From a virus, in IMG/VR virus record IMGVR_UViG_3300042308_000248, positions 1-24,273 of that record: a stretch of DNA of 24,273 bases; one strand, given 5' to 3'. The notes below the pieces were generated by a model. The model had not been told where the DNA came from, made no database searches, and worked only from the letters and a program-made list of their open reading frames with translations. Positions 14,706 through 22,043 of this stretch are shown one piece after another. Each line of letters begins with the position of its first letter. Position 1 is the first letter of the stretch. The translations under genes were made by a program, and so were the position numbers.

Positions 14706-15688
14706 GCATATATATTGATAAGAAATATGTGAATATGGTTTCTGGTTCACTTCAGAAGTTTAAGTGGAAGAAAGATAACCTAGCCACATGCAGATGTTTC
14801 GCATGTGGTGACTCAAAGAAAAATAGATCCAAGACAAGGGGATATTTCTTTGAGAACAAAGGAAAATATGTTTATAAATGTCACAATTGCGGTATTGCTT
14901 GTAATTTATATTCTGTTCTTGAAAGTATCAGCCCATCTCTCTGCAAAGAATATGCGTTTGAAAATTTCAAGGACAAAAATCCAGAACCGATTGAACGAGA
15001 GGAAGCAATTGTGCGTGAACCTATGTTCACGAATCTCGGAACAAGGCTTGACTTACTCGATCCAACCCATAAAGCAGTAAAATATGTTCAATCTAGAGAA
15101 ATTCCTAAAGAGAAGTATAGTAGTTTTTATTACTGCGCTGATTTCAGTAGGATCATGGCGGATTTTGACCGTGAAGGGACCAAGGAAGACAGACTCGTCA
15201 TACCGTTCTATGACGAGGATGGGTCACTACTTGGCGTACAGGGGCGATCCTTTGAAGAAAAGAGGGATTCCATACGCTACATTACCCTCAAGAAAGACGG
15301 CGAAGAACGGCTTTGGTACAACCTAGATAAAGTAGATCCAAGAGAAACTGTTTACGTTACAGAAGGTCCTATTGACTCCATGTTTATTCCAAATGGAGTT
15401 GCAATGCAGGGTGCAGGTTGGTTAGACACGATTCCTAAAAAAATTGCAAAAGCAAATATAGTTTTTGTTTTTGATAATGAACCTAGAAATATTGAAATAG
15501 TAAATTTAATTGGTAGATATATTGATGCTGGACGAAATGTAGTAATCTGGCCAAGTGAAATTGATAAAAAAGATGTCAATGATATGGTTAAAGTCTATGG
15601 AACGAATCTAACCATGAAGTTGATTATTAATAATGTTTATTCTGGACTTAAAGCTAAAATGAAGTATACTTACTGGAAGAAGGTTTAA
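14702..15688 (+). CDS. 61: DNA primase (T4 gp61-like)
   Basis: A 328-residue primase (T4 gp61 has 342) that makes short RNA primers at the fork. The N-terminus carries a zinc-binding domain with Cys32, Cys35, Cys60 and Cys63 in CFACG and CHNCG. The middle has the TOPRIM-type catalytic core: TEGPIDSMF with Glu221 and FVFDNE with Asp258, the two acidic sites that bind metal. It overlaps gp41 by ATGA, and has no strong ribosome site, so it depends on coupling. A Lys-rich C-terminus (KAKMKYTYWKK) follows. The order 41-61 is as in T4 but without intervening genes. Confidence 0.92.
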   Translation: MSIYIDKKYVNMVSGSLQKFKWKKDNLATCRCFACGDSKKNRSKTRGYFFENKGKYVYKCHNCGIACNLYSVLESISPSLCKEYAFENFKDKNPEPIEREEAIVREPMFTNLGTRLDLLDPTHKAVKYVQSREIPKEKYSSFYYCADFSRIMADFDREGTKEDRLVIPFYDEDGSLLGVQGRSFEEKRDSIRYITLKKDGEERLWYNLDKVDPRETVYVTEGPIDSMFIPNGVAMQGAGWLDTIPKKIAKANIVFVFDNEPRNIEIVNLIGRYIDAGRNVVIWPSEIDKKDVNDMVKVYGTNLTMKLIINNVYSGLKAKMKYTYWKKV

Positions 15689-15689
15689 A

Positions 15690-15923
15690 ATGGATAATAA
15701 TGAAGATATGACAGAAGAAGATATCTTAAAGGCTAGTGAAGCCTATCTGACTTTTGTGCAAAGATTTGGTGAATATGTAAAAGAAATGGACCCAGGTTTA
15801 TGGTCCCGAGCACGAGAATACGCTGCAGACTTTACAAAGATTGATGGTGTGAGAGTTGAACTTGTAGATGTAGATGAGGATGAAGATGACCGAGATAGCA
15901 CAAATAAAAATGGCGCAGACTAA
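15690..15923 (+). CDS. Small acidic protein, function unknown
   Basis: A 77-residue protein, helical for its first 50 residues (EEDILKASEAYLTFVQRFGEYVKEM then WSRAREYAADF) and ending in an extremely acidic tail (VDVDEDEDDRDS). It starts one base after the primase stop with a GAAGAAGG ribosome site. It overlaps thyX by 14 bases. Acidic small proteins next to phage replication genes can be DNA mimics or protein inhibitors, but nothing here shows that. No family recognised. Confidence 0.65.
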   Translation: MDNNEDMTEEDILKASEAYLTFVQRFGEYVKEMDPGLWSRAREYAADFTKIDGVRVELVDVDEDEDDRDSTNKNGAD

Positions 15924-16614
15924 GTACTTTGTCCTAGATCACGGTCACGTTGATCTAGTGGATTATATGGGTTCGGATTTAAGTGTGGCAAATGCAGCAA
16001 GAGTTTCTTTTAATAAAGAAAGTTCTTGGGATTATGCTGATAGCCATGTTCCAATTCGTTCTCTATCTGATAAAGATGCAAAACTAATTCGTTATCTGGC
16101 AAAGCATAATCACTTTACACCATTCTGTCATCCACAGATCAGTGTTCGTATCAAGTGCCCTATCTTTGTTCGTGCTCAACTAGGAAAGCACCAAGTTGGT
16201 CTTGTGATGAATGAAGTCAGTCGTAGGTATGTCACTTATGAGCCTGAGATTTATACTCCTATGTGGAGAAATTCTCCTACTGATGGAGCCAAGCAAGGTA
16301 GCAGTGGTCCTATTGAAGATCTGGATCATTGTATTAAACTTCGTCAAGAATATGATGGAGTTGCAAAAGAATGTTTAGATCTTTATAATAAACTTTTGGT
16401 AGATGGTGTTGCTCCTGAGCAAGCCCGTTCAATATTACCACAAGGAACTTATACAGAATTTGTATGGACTGGTTCTCTCTATGCATTTGCCCGTGTTTAT
16501 AATTTGAGAATCGATGCACATGCCCAATGGGAAATTCAAGAATATGCAAAAGCAATTGACAAATTAATTGCTCCCCTTTTCCCGGTTTCGTGGCAGACTC
16601 TAACAACTAAATAA
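15910..16614 (+). CDS. thyX: FAD-dependent thymidylate synthase ThyX, divergent
   Basis: Makes dTMP from dUMP using methylenetetrahydrofolate, FAD and NADPH. The frame is open from 15874, but ATG 15910 (234 residues) is the better start because the extra 12 residues lie inside the preceding gene. The region KHQVGLVMNEVSRRY (about 93-107) aligns with the ThyX signature RHRxxSxNExSxRY, keeping NE, S and RY, while the leading Arg-His-Arg is replaced by His-Gln-Val at those columns or Lys-His-Gln one column earlier. Upstream ARVSF and the HNHFTPFCHPQISVRIKCP strand, and downstream EQARSILPQGTYTEFVWTG, also fit ThyX. It acts with dUTPase and NrdJ in one nucleotide supply line. Confidence 0.88.
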   Translation: MAQTKYFVLDHGHVDLVDYMGSDLSVANAARVSFNKESSWDYADSHVPIRSLSDKDAKLIRYLAKHNHFTPFCHPQISVRIKCPIFVRAQLGKHQVGLVMNEVSRRYVTYEPEIYTPMWRNSPTDGAKQGSSGPIEDLDHCIKLRQEYDGVAKECLDLYNKLLVDGVAPEQARSILPQGTYTEFVWTGSLYAFARVYNLRIDAHAQWEIQEYAKAIDKLIAPLFPVSWQTLTTK

Positions 16615-16637
16615 GACACCCACTTAAGGATTTAACT

Positions 16638-18527
16638 ATGGCAGAAATTTTATCACCATTTCAATCGTTTATTTTTATCTCTCGCTACTCTCGTTGGCTC
16701 AATGACCAAAATCGTCGTGAGACTTGGGATGAATGTGTAGACCGTTGGTGGAAATACTTTACGAATAAAGTTCCACAACTTGCAGAACGTCCTGATGTCA
16801 AGGAAGCAATTCTGAACTTAGAAGTTCTTCCTTCTATGCGTAGTCTTATGACTGCCGGTCCTGCATTGGATCACGACAATACTTGTTTATACAATTGCTC
16901 CTATCTACCAATTGATTCTATTGACTCATTTGCAGAACTATTTGTTATTCTTATGAATGGCACAGGTACTGGCTATTCTGTAGAAAGAAAATACACTGAT
17001 AAACTTCCAACTGTTGCTAGCAAGATTGTAAAGAATTTTGATAATGTAATTGTTGTTGAAGATTCAAAGGAAGGTTGGGGAGATGCTATTAAAATATTAT
17101 TTAATGATCTCTATTCTGGTAAGCACCCTAAGTGGGACTTGTCAAAGATTCGACCATCTGGTGCACGACTTAAAATTTTTGGTGGTCGTGCTAGTGGTCC
17201 CGCACCTTTAGACAATCTATTCAAGTTTGTCGTGAAGGTTTTCTACAATGCACAAGGACGCAGACTGTCTGCACTTGAATGTCATGATGTTTGCTGTGCT
17301 ATTGCTAATGCAGTAATTGTTGGTGGTGTTCGTCGTTCTGCTATGATTTCATTGAGCGATCTTGCTGACCGTGAAATGGCTCTTTGCAAGAGCGGTGCAT
17401 GGTGGGAACAGGCTGGCTTTCGTTCTTATGCTAATAACTCTGCTGTTTATAATGGTCGTCCTCCAATGGGTCAATTCCTAGAAGAGTGGACATCACTATA
17501 CAATAGTCACAGTGGTGAACGTGGAATGATCAATCGTAAGGCACTGCAAGAACAGGCTGAAAAGTCTGGTCGTGATCCTGACTGTGAATATGGAACTAAT
17601 CCATGTTCCGAGATCATTCTTAAGCCATTTGAATTCTGTAATCTTTCTACAGTTGTAGTTCGTCAAGACGATACTGCAGCAATACTGAAGAGAAAGATTG
17701 AGATTGCTACAATCATCGGTACAGTTCAATCAACCTTTACTCACTTTCCATATCTTCGTCCGGAGTGGAAGAAGAACTGTGAAGAGGAAAGACTACTTGG
17801 AGTATCTATGACAGGAATTTTTGATAACAAGCTTACGAGTGGCTTAGAAGGTAAGCCAAAGCTTGTTCGTCTTCTTGAGACTCTTCGTGATCATGCGACT
17901 GCGACGAATCTCAAGTGGGCAGAGAAGTTGGGAATCAACCCTAGCAAGTCAGTGACTTGCGTGAAGCCTGAAGGTACTACATCGTGTTTGGTGGACTCTG
18001 CCTCGGGTCTGCATCCTCGCTATGCGGATTATTATTTCCGCCGAATTCGTCTGGACAAGAAAGATCCTTTATATAACTTGATGAAGGATCAAGGAGTCCC
18101 GTGCGAGGATGATGTGATCAACCCAACTTCTACTGCCGTCTTTACATTTGCTATGAAGGCTCCAAAGGGAACCATGACCACTGAGGAACTTCGTGCATTA
18201 GACCATCTTGATCTGTGGAAAACTTATCAAGAACACTTCTGTCATCACAAGCCATCAATCACCGTCAACTATAAGGACTCTGAATTCCTTGAAGTGGGCA
18301 ACTGGCTTTGGGAAAACTTTGATATTGCAACAGGAATAGCATTCCTTCCCGGTGGTGATAGTCACACCTACGCTCAGGCACCCTTTGAGCAGATTGATTC
18401 TGCAACCTATGCAGCACATCCTAAGGTTAAAGTTAATTTTAAGGATCTGTCTACATACGAGGCAGAAGACAATACTGAATCCGCAAAGGAGTTTGCCTGC
18501 AGCGCAGGTGGATGTCAGATCGTCTGA
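16638..18527 (+). CDS. nrdJ: Class II (adenosylcobalamin-dependent) ribonucleoside-triphosphate reductase
   Basis: A 629-residue monomeric-type class II reductase, smaller than the Lactobacillus enzyme (739). It makes deoxynucleotides using a B12 cofactor rather than a separate radical subunit, consistent with no nrdB here. The thiyl-radical Cys is in NPCSE (Cys323), its redox partners are likely Cys334 in EFCNL and one of Cys83/Cys87 in NTCLYNCSY, and the C-terminal reducing pair is Cys621/Cys626 (CSAGGC), the Cys-x4-Cys spacing of the Lactobacillus enzyme. KPEGTTSC near 440 is the substrate-binding loop region. An AAGGA ribosome site lies before ATG 16638. Host must supply adenosylcobalamin and a thioredoxin-like reductant. 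Confidence 0.93.
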   Translation: MAEILSPFQSFIFISRYSRWLNDQNRRETWDECVDRWWKYFTNKVPQLAERPDVKEAILNLEVLPSMRSLMTAGPALDHDNTCLYNCSYLPIDSIDSFAELFVILMNGTGTGYSVERKYTDKLPTVASKIVKNFDNVIVVEDSKEGWGDAIKILFNDLYSGKHPKWDLSKIRPSGARLKIFGGRASGPAPLDNLFKFVVKVFYNAQGRRLSALECHDVCCAIANAVIVGGVRRSAMISLSDLADREMALCKSGAWWEQAGFRSYANNSAVYNGRPPMGQFLEEWTSLYNSHSGERGMINRKALQEQAEKSGRDPDCEYGTNPCSEIILKPFEFCNLSTVVVRQDDTAAILKRKIEIATIIGTVQSTFTHFPYLRPEWKKNCEEERLLGVSMTGIFDNKLTSGLEGKPKLVRLLETLRDHATATNLKWAEKLGINPSKSVTCVKPEGTTSCLVDSASGLHPRYADYYFRRIRLDKKDPLYNLMKDQGVPCEDDVINPTSTAVFTFAMKAPKGTMTTEELRALDHLDLWKTYQEHFCHHKPSITVNYKDSEFLEVGNWLWENFDIATGIAFLPGGDSHTYAQAPFEQIDSATYAAHPKVKVNFKDLSTYEAEDNTESAKEFACSAGGCQIV

Positions 18528-18534
18528 TTTACTT

Positions 18535-18607
18535 TCCTCTGTAGCTCAGTTGGTAGAGCAGAGAGCTGTTAACTCTCGGGTCACTGGTTCAAATCCAGTC
18601 GGAGGAG
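18535..18607 (+). tRNA. tRNA-Asn (anticodon GUU)
   Basis: A complete cloverleaf of 73 bases. Acceptor TCCTCTG pairs with CGGAGGA (one G-T pair), D stem GCTC/GAGC, anticodon stem GAGAG/CTCTC with loop CTGTTAA and anticodon GTT at 18568-18570, T arm ACTGG-TTCAAAT-CCAGT, discriminator G. The acceptor, T arm and loop closely resemble bacterial tRNA-Asn. CCA is not encoded (the next bases are CAT), so it must be added by the host. It follows nrdJ by 7 bases and is probably cut from the same transcript. The asparagine-rich fibre and late proteins could benefit from extra tRNA-Asn. Confidence 0.97.
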
Positions 18608-18616
18608 CATACAAAT

Positions 18617-18644
18617 AAACCCCTAGGAGAAATCCTGGGGGTTT
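18617..18644 (+). terminator. Strong hairpin terminator after nrdJ and tRNA-Asn
   Basis: A 12-base-pair stem (AAACCCCTAGGA against TCCTGGGGGTTT, one G-T pair) closed by a GAAA tetraloop. The bases after it are TTTATAAATATT rather than a pure T run, and the 3' end of the stem is fused to a late promoter octamer. It separates the early/middle nucleotide block from the following late-type gene. Confidence 0.85.
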
Positions 18645-18651
18645 ATAAATA
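18644..18651 (+). promoter_or_regulatory. T4-type late promoter fused to the terminator, +1 at the ATG
   Basis: A perfect TATAAATA whose first T is the last base of the terminator stem. If it occupies -13 to -6 as in T4, +1 is 18657, the A of the ATG. No ribosome site (the gap is ttggt) is present, so this would be a leaderless late transcript. Confidence 0.7.
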
Positions 18652-18656
18652 TTGGT

Positions 18657-20555
18657 ATGCTGTCATTTAAACAATACTTAATAGAAAAACAAGAAGATAC
18701 CAAATATGGTGGTATGAATGTACCATTAGATCTTGCTGATTTTCCTGATAATCAAAATGGTTCAATGATAAGTCCAGTAAATTTTTCTGGTACAGCTTTG
18801 AATCCTGTAAAATATACACGAACAGATCGTGATGCTTATGATACAGCATTAAAACTTAAAAATGAGAAAATTTTAGCAAATAATCAAAAATTTGGATTAT
18901 CTGATGAAATTGATGAAACTCCTTTTGAAGATGCATTTAATAATACTAGGAAATATATTGAAAGTACGGTGATGGATCCAGGTAATAAGGAGAACGAGCC
19001 ACGTTCACCTGAGGATATGAAATCATCCAGGACATTCTCCAGTACAGGAACTATGAATCAACCTCCAGATTTAGGACAAAAAGGATGGTTGGGTTCTATA
19101 TTAAATCCAGATAATCCACTTGACGCTGGATCATTGCATACTGATTTGTTAAGACAAGTCAAAGATAAAGGAACTCAGATATCTCAAAGATTTAATGATT
19201 TCACAAATTTTTTACGTAGTAATGATCCTTTTGATTATGCATTTTCAAAAAATTATAGAGAAAGAAAAAAATTAAATAGTCCATTATGGCAAGCACACAA
19301 TGAAGCCGGAGAAAAAGAAGCAAGAAATGCAAGGTTAGGTGTAACTCCTTCAGTTGTTAATCCAAATCCACCTGAAAATTATCATGACTCACAAGATTAT
19401 TTTGATAGAATAACAGGAATTGCAAATACTTTATATAATGCTAATACTATGTTCGTAAAGAAAGAAAATCAAAAATTATCTCCATTTGATATGATTTCTT
19501 TAGAATTTGGAAAAGATAAAACCAAAGAAAGAAATGACTTTTTAGCAAAACAAAAAGAATATTTGAAACGTTCTGGACCAAATGATTTAGATTATAGTGA
19601 TCAAGCAAAATTAGCTAGACAATATGCAGATTTAAGAGATCCAAAACATGATGAAGCAATGCTTTATAAGCCATTAGAGATAACTCATTTTGATAAAACT
19701 GGTTACAGATACTTTGATCCACCCGAAGCTTTCTTAGGAAGAAACAACGTAAAATACCCTGAATTAGTTGATGCTAAATTAACATGGAATGTTCAACATC
19801 TTCTAGATCCATATTCTACTTTTAATAAAGCTCAACGAGATAAGAAAACACCACAATTACCAGTTGATCAATCTGTTCAAAAACTAATTGATAATCAAAT
19901 GAGTAATGCGCCAAATACTTTTGAAACTACAATTGATATGAATAAAGATAATATTAAAGATTGGGATCAATATATTCAGGTTATGAATCATGAAGGTCAA
20001 CATGCAATAGGAACTCAATTACGAGGAGTTGCTGCAGTTGAAAATGCAGTTAGTTCTAATTTAGAAAAAAAACCAGAATATAAATCTCCTGCTACTATTA
20101 AATATGGTATTGAACCTTCGACAAGTGGAATTGCTTTAGGATCTGGTTATGAAGAATTAGAAAAAAGAGGAATTTTAGATAGTTGGGAATTGACTCCAGA
20201 ACAAAAAGAGACTGTAAAAACTGCATTAGATCAGATGGATACTCCAACTCCTTCACCAGATAATAGATTTAAAACTCCTAATAATTATTTTTGGAGTAGA
20301 GCTGAAATGCCTGCATTTATGAGAGATATTAAAGGTAGATTATTAAAATCAACAGGTAGTTATCCTATGAGTGATCAAACAGATGAAGAAATAGAAAAAG
20401 ATAGAGATAGAATGTATAAGCTTCTTCAACAAAATGGACCAGGTGAAGATCTAGCACCGGTAAAAGCTCTTGAAATGATGGGAACCCCAGAAGGTAAAGC
20501 CATATATAGAGGTGTAGAAAAATCTTCATCGAAACAAGATAGACGATATGCCTAA
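18657..20555 (+). CDS. Late protein with HEGQH zinc-protease motif and putative capsid-targeting N-terminus
   Basis: A 632-residue hydrophilic protein. Residues 1-11 (MLSFKQYLIEK) resemble the capsid-targeting peptide of T4 internal proteins (MKTYQEFIAEA), and LIE at 8-10 fits the (L/I)-x-E cleavage site of the T4 gp21 prohead protease, which would cut after Glu10. Residues 18-31 hold GGMNVPLDLADFPD, repeated in the last gene of the window. Much of the middle is low complexity and charged. Residues 445-449 are HEGQH inside QVMNHEGQHAIG, an HExxH zinc-metallopeptidase signature. Few other landmarks. It may be a capsid-packaged, injected protein with protease activity, or a structural protein with a chance motif. 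Arg is nearly always AGA, unlike the replication genes. Confidence 0.65.
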   Translation: MLSFKQYLIEKQEDTKYGGMNVPLDLADFPDNQNGSMISPVNFSGTALNPVKYTRTDRDAYDTALKLKNEKILANNQKFGLSDEIDETPFEDAFNNTRKYIESTVMDPGNKENEPRSPEDMKSSRTFSSTGTMNQPPDLGQKGWLGSILNPDNPLDAGSLHTDLLRQVKDKGTQISQRFNDFTNFLRSNDPFDYAFSKNYRERKKLNSPLWQAHNEAGEKEARNARLGVTPSVVNPNPPENYHDSQDYFDRITGIANTLYNANTMFVKKENQKLSPFDMISLEFGKDKTKERNDFLAKQKEYLKRSGPNDLDYSDQAKLARQYADLRDPKHDEAMLYKPLEITHFDKTGYRYFDPPEAFLGRNNVKYPELVDAKLTWNVQHLLDPYSTFNKAQRDKKTPQLPVDQSVQKLIDNQMSNAPNTFETTIDMNKDNIKDWDQYIQVMNHEGQHAIGTQLRGVAAVENAVSSNLEKKPEYKSPATIKYGIEPSTSGIALGSGYEELEKRGILDSWELTPEQKETVKTALDQMDTPTPSPDNRFKTPNNYFWSRAEMPAFMRDIKGRLLKSTGSYPMSDQTDEEIEKDRDRMYKLLQQNGPGEDLAPVKALEMMGTPEGKAIYRGVEKSSSKQDRRYA

Positions 20556-20650
20556 ATATTTTAGGCAGAAGTGGTTGGGCTTCCACGCAATCCTTTTGAA
20601 ATAATCGAAGTATACTTCATCAGACTGCTAAGGAACCACCACTTCTGACC
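20550..20650 (+). other. Structured intergenic element (hairpins), possible RNA
   Basis: First, GCCTAAA/TTTAGGC (20550-20556 with 20560-20566) forms a 7-bp hairpin spanning the stop codon of the preceding gene. Second, CAGAAGTGGT (20566-20575) pairs perfectly with ACCACTTCTG (20638-20647), and after small bulges GG with CC and TTCC with GGAA extend the stem. Third, GAAGTATACTTC at 20607-20618 inside the loop is a perfect 12-base palindrome. The outer stem is followed by A-CCA. The resolvase ribosome site AAGG follows at 20651. It could be a regulatory leader, an RNA, or a processing or terminator structure; no known family is recognised. Confidence 0.5.
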
Positions 20651-20665
20651 AAGGTATAAGTACAT

Positions 20666-21214
20666 ATGTTCCACATGTTAATCGGCATTGATTACTCTAT
20701 AACCTGCCCCTGCCTTTGTCTTTATGATGAACGTAGAGAATTTAAGTTTGAAAATTGTTTCTTTTATTATTTGACAAATACCAAAAAGTATGCTGATAAA
20801 ATTGCCCCAAATATTACTGGGGAATCTTTTCAGGAATATATTCTGGATGTTGATAGATTTGACACTATATCTCAATGGGCTTCCAATCTTTGTATTGGGG
20901 CTGGAGATATAGCCGTAGAAGGATATTCATTCGGTTCTAAAGGTCGAGTATTCAATCTAGCGGAGAATATGGGAATCTTGAAGCATAAGCTCTACAAGCT
21001 CGCCATTCCCGTGACCATCATTGAGCCATCCCGAGTCAAGAAATGCGCTACGGGCAAAGGTAACGCTGACAAACAGGCAATGTACGAAGCCTTCTCAATA
21101 GAAACAAAAACCAATCTTTTATCGGTCTTTAATCAGAAAACTTTGAGTAATCCTGTTACGGATGTTATCGACAGTTATTATATTTTAAAGGCAATGATTC
21201 AGTCTAAAAATTAG
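20666..21214 (+). CDS. RuvC-like Holliday junction resolvase
   Basis: A 182-residue RNase H-fold nuclease that would cut four-way junctions, as T4 does with the unrelated endonuclease VII (gp49), to debranch DNA before packaging. The likely catalytic carboxylates are Asp9 in GIDYS, Glu85 in VEGYSFG, and Asp166/Asp169 in TDVIDSYY, spaced as in RuvC. GNADKQAMYEAF around 132-143 matches the helix that in RuvC-type proteins often contains a basic DNA-binding patch. An AAGG ribosome site lies at 20651-20654. A second ATG at 20675 is possible. It ends in a 4-base convergent overlap with the zinc-ribbon gene. Confidence 0.85.
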   Translation: MFHMLIGIDYSITCPCLCLYDERREFKFENCFFYYLTNTKKYADKIAPNITGESFQEYILDVDRFDTISQWASNLCIGAGDIAVEGYSFGSKGRVFNLAENMGILKHKLYKLAIPVTIIEPSRVKKCATGKGNADKQAMYEAFSIETKTNLLSVFNQKTLSNPVTDVIDSYYILKAMIQSKN

Positions 21215-21516
21215 CGAACAATACGTCCAGCATTCATTCTGGCACTATTATCTAATTTTTCATGAAATCTCTTAGGTACTTGACCGCTACCCTTAATTTT
21301 GTCAATTACGTCTTTAAATTGACTTCCAACTACTTTTGAAGGTGTCAGAGTGGAATCCATTGCAAGTGATGGTGTGTTTGCTTGCCAATCCTTTATAATT
21401 TTCTTTTTACTGCACTTTGGGCAGGGTTTCTCTAAAGGAGTATTACGCTCTGATAGATTTAAGATTTCATCAAAAGTATGGTCACAATTTTCACATTTAA
21501 AAGCATAATTAGGCAT
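21211..21516 (-). CDS. FmdB-type zinc-ribbon protein
   Basis: A 101-residue protein opening with MPNYAFKCENCDHTFDE, then CPKC, giving two CxxC knuckles within the first 40 residues, the FmdB/CxxC_CxxC_SSSS zinc-ribbon pattern. The remainder is a Ser/Thr/Lys-rich linker and a C-terminal basic segment (PKRFHEKLDNSARMNAGRIVR). Zinc ribbons of this class are thought to bind nucleic acid or protein; the function is not established. An AGAAGG ribosome site lies just ahead. The start overlaps the HNH stop by 8 bases, so the two are cotranslated. Confidence 0.8.
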   Translation of the reverse strand: MPNYAFKCENCDHTFDEILNLSERNTPLEKPCPKCSKKKIIKDWQANTPSLAMDSTLTPSKVVGSQFKDVIDKIKGSGQVPKRFHEKLDNSARMNAGRIVR

Positions 21517-22003
21517 TTTTTTTCCTTCTAAAGGTAATTAGCATGGCTTCAAACAAGAATCCATAAGAAGGTTCTTTTGGTTTGATTTTTAATTCCATTT
21601 TGGCTTCTTTAAGGGTTCTGTTTCCTTTTGCCAAATTACAGCATCTACATGCTGCTACCATATTTACCCAAGATGATGCACCACCTTTTGATTTTGGTAT
21701 AATATGATCAACTGTTGCATCTTTGTTATTTAAAGCAACTCCACAGTATTGACAACAAAATTGATCTCTACGTAAAATATTTTGCCTAGAAGAAGCTGCC
21801 TTTCTATAAGGCAATTTTACATAATATTTTAAAATTAAAACTTTAGGAATCTTTATAATTTTGGAAATAGAGACAACTTCAAAACATTCATTACTTTCAT
21901 CACTCCAAACTTTATCTCGGGCAATGAGTTTGTATGCTTTTCCAATAGTAATAATATTAAGAGGAGTATTGTCTTGATTTAGCAAGAGTACTTGTTTCTT
22001 CAT
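21509..22003 (-). CDS. HNH endonuclease
   Basis: A 164-residue protein from ATG 22003 (MKKQVLLLNQDNTPLN). An in-frame ATG at 22045 would add 14 residues, but family members usually start near the LNxxxxPLNI strand, which here begins right after 22003. The C-terminal half is the zinc-supported HNH fold: CQYC, then ATVDHIIPKSKGGASSWVNMVAACRCCN, with the Asp-His pair, the central Asn, and the CxxC knuckle pairs for zinc. The N-terminal PLNI and VKLPYRKAASSRQNILRRD segments match a stand-alone bacterial/phage HNH family rather than an intron homing enzyme. It may be a free-standing homing nuclease, packaging nuclease or host-DNA nuclease. Confidence 0.88.
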   Translation of the reverse strand: MKKQVLLLNQDNTPLNIITIGKAYKLIARDKVWSDESNECFEVVSISKIIKIPKVLILKYYVKLPYRKAASSRQNILRRDQFCCQYCGVALNNKDATVDHIIPKSKGGASSWVNMVAACRCCNLAKGNRTLKEAKMELKIKPKEPSYGFLFEAMLITFRRKKNA

Positions 22004-22013
22004 ATTCTTTAAG

Positions 22014-22021
22014 TATTTATG
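22014..22021 (-). promoter_or_regulatory. Possible late promoter octamer for the HNH/zinc-ribbon pair (one mismatch)
   Basis: On the minus strand CATAAATA lies at 22021-22014, one base from the T4 late consensus. Predicted +1 near 22008 would leave only a 5-base leader before ATG 22003. Weak on its own, but the short leader echoes the other promoters here. Confidence 0.35.
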
Positions 22022-22043
22022 TAAATCTAAATATTTAATAACC

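Noticed and set aside
18352-18618. Open frame overlapping the end of nrdJ and the tRNA
   Set aside because: It is the shifted reading frame of nrdJ, and its C-terminus is merely the translation of the tRNA gene.
20599-20625. CTGATGA on the minus strand next to a palindrome, like a hammerhead ribozyme core
   Set aside because: The GAAA that must follow stem II is missing (GATT is present), and a cleavage triplet in the right place was not found.
20566-20650. Possible tRNA with a 7-bp acceptor, A discriminator and CCA
   Set aside because: No T-loop sequence of TTCNANN type and no convincing 5+7+5 anticodon arm could be found, so it is reported only as a structured element.
20655-20660. TATAAG ahead of the resolvase gene as a further leaderless promoter
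   Set aside because: No -35 match exists 16-17 bases upstream, the gap to ATG is 5 not 6, and an AAGG ribosome site is available.
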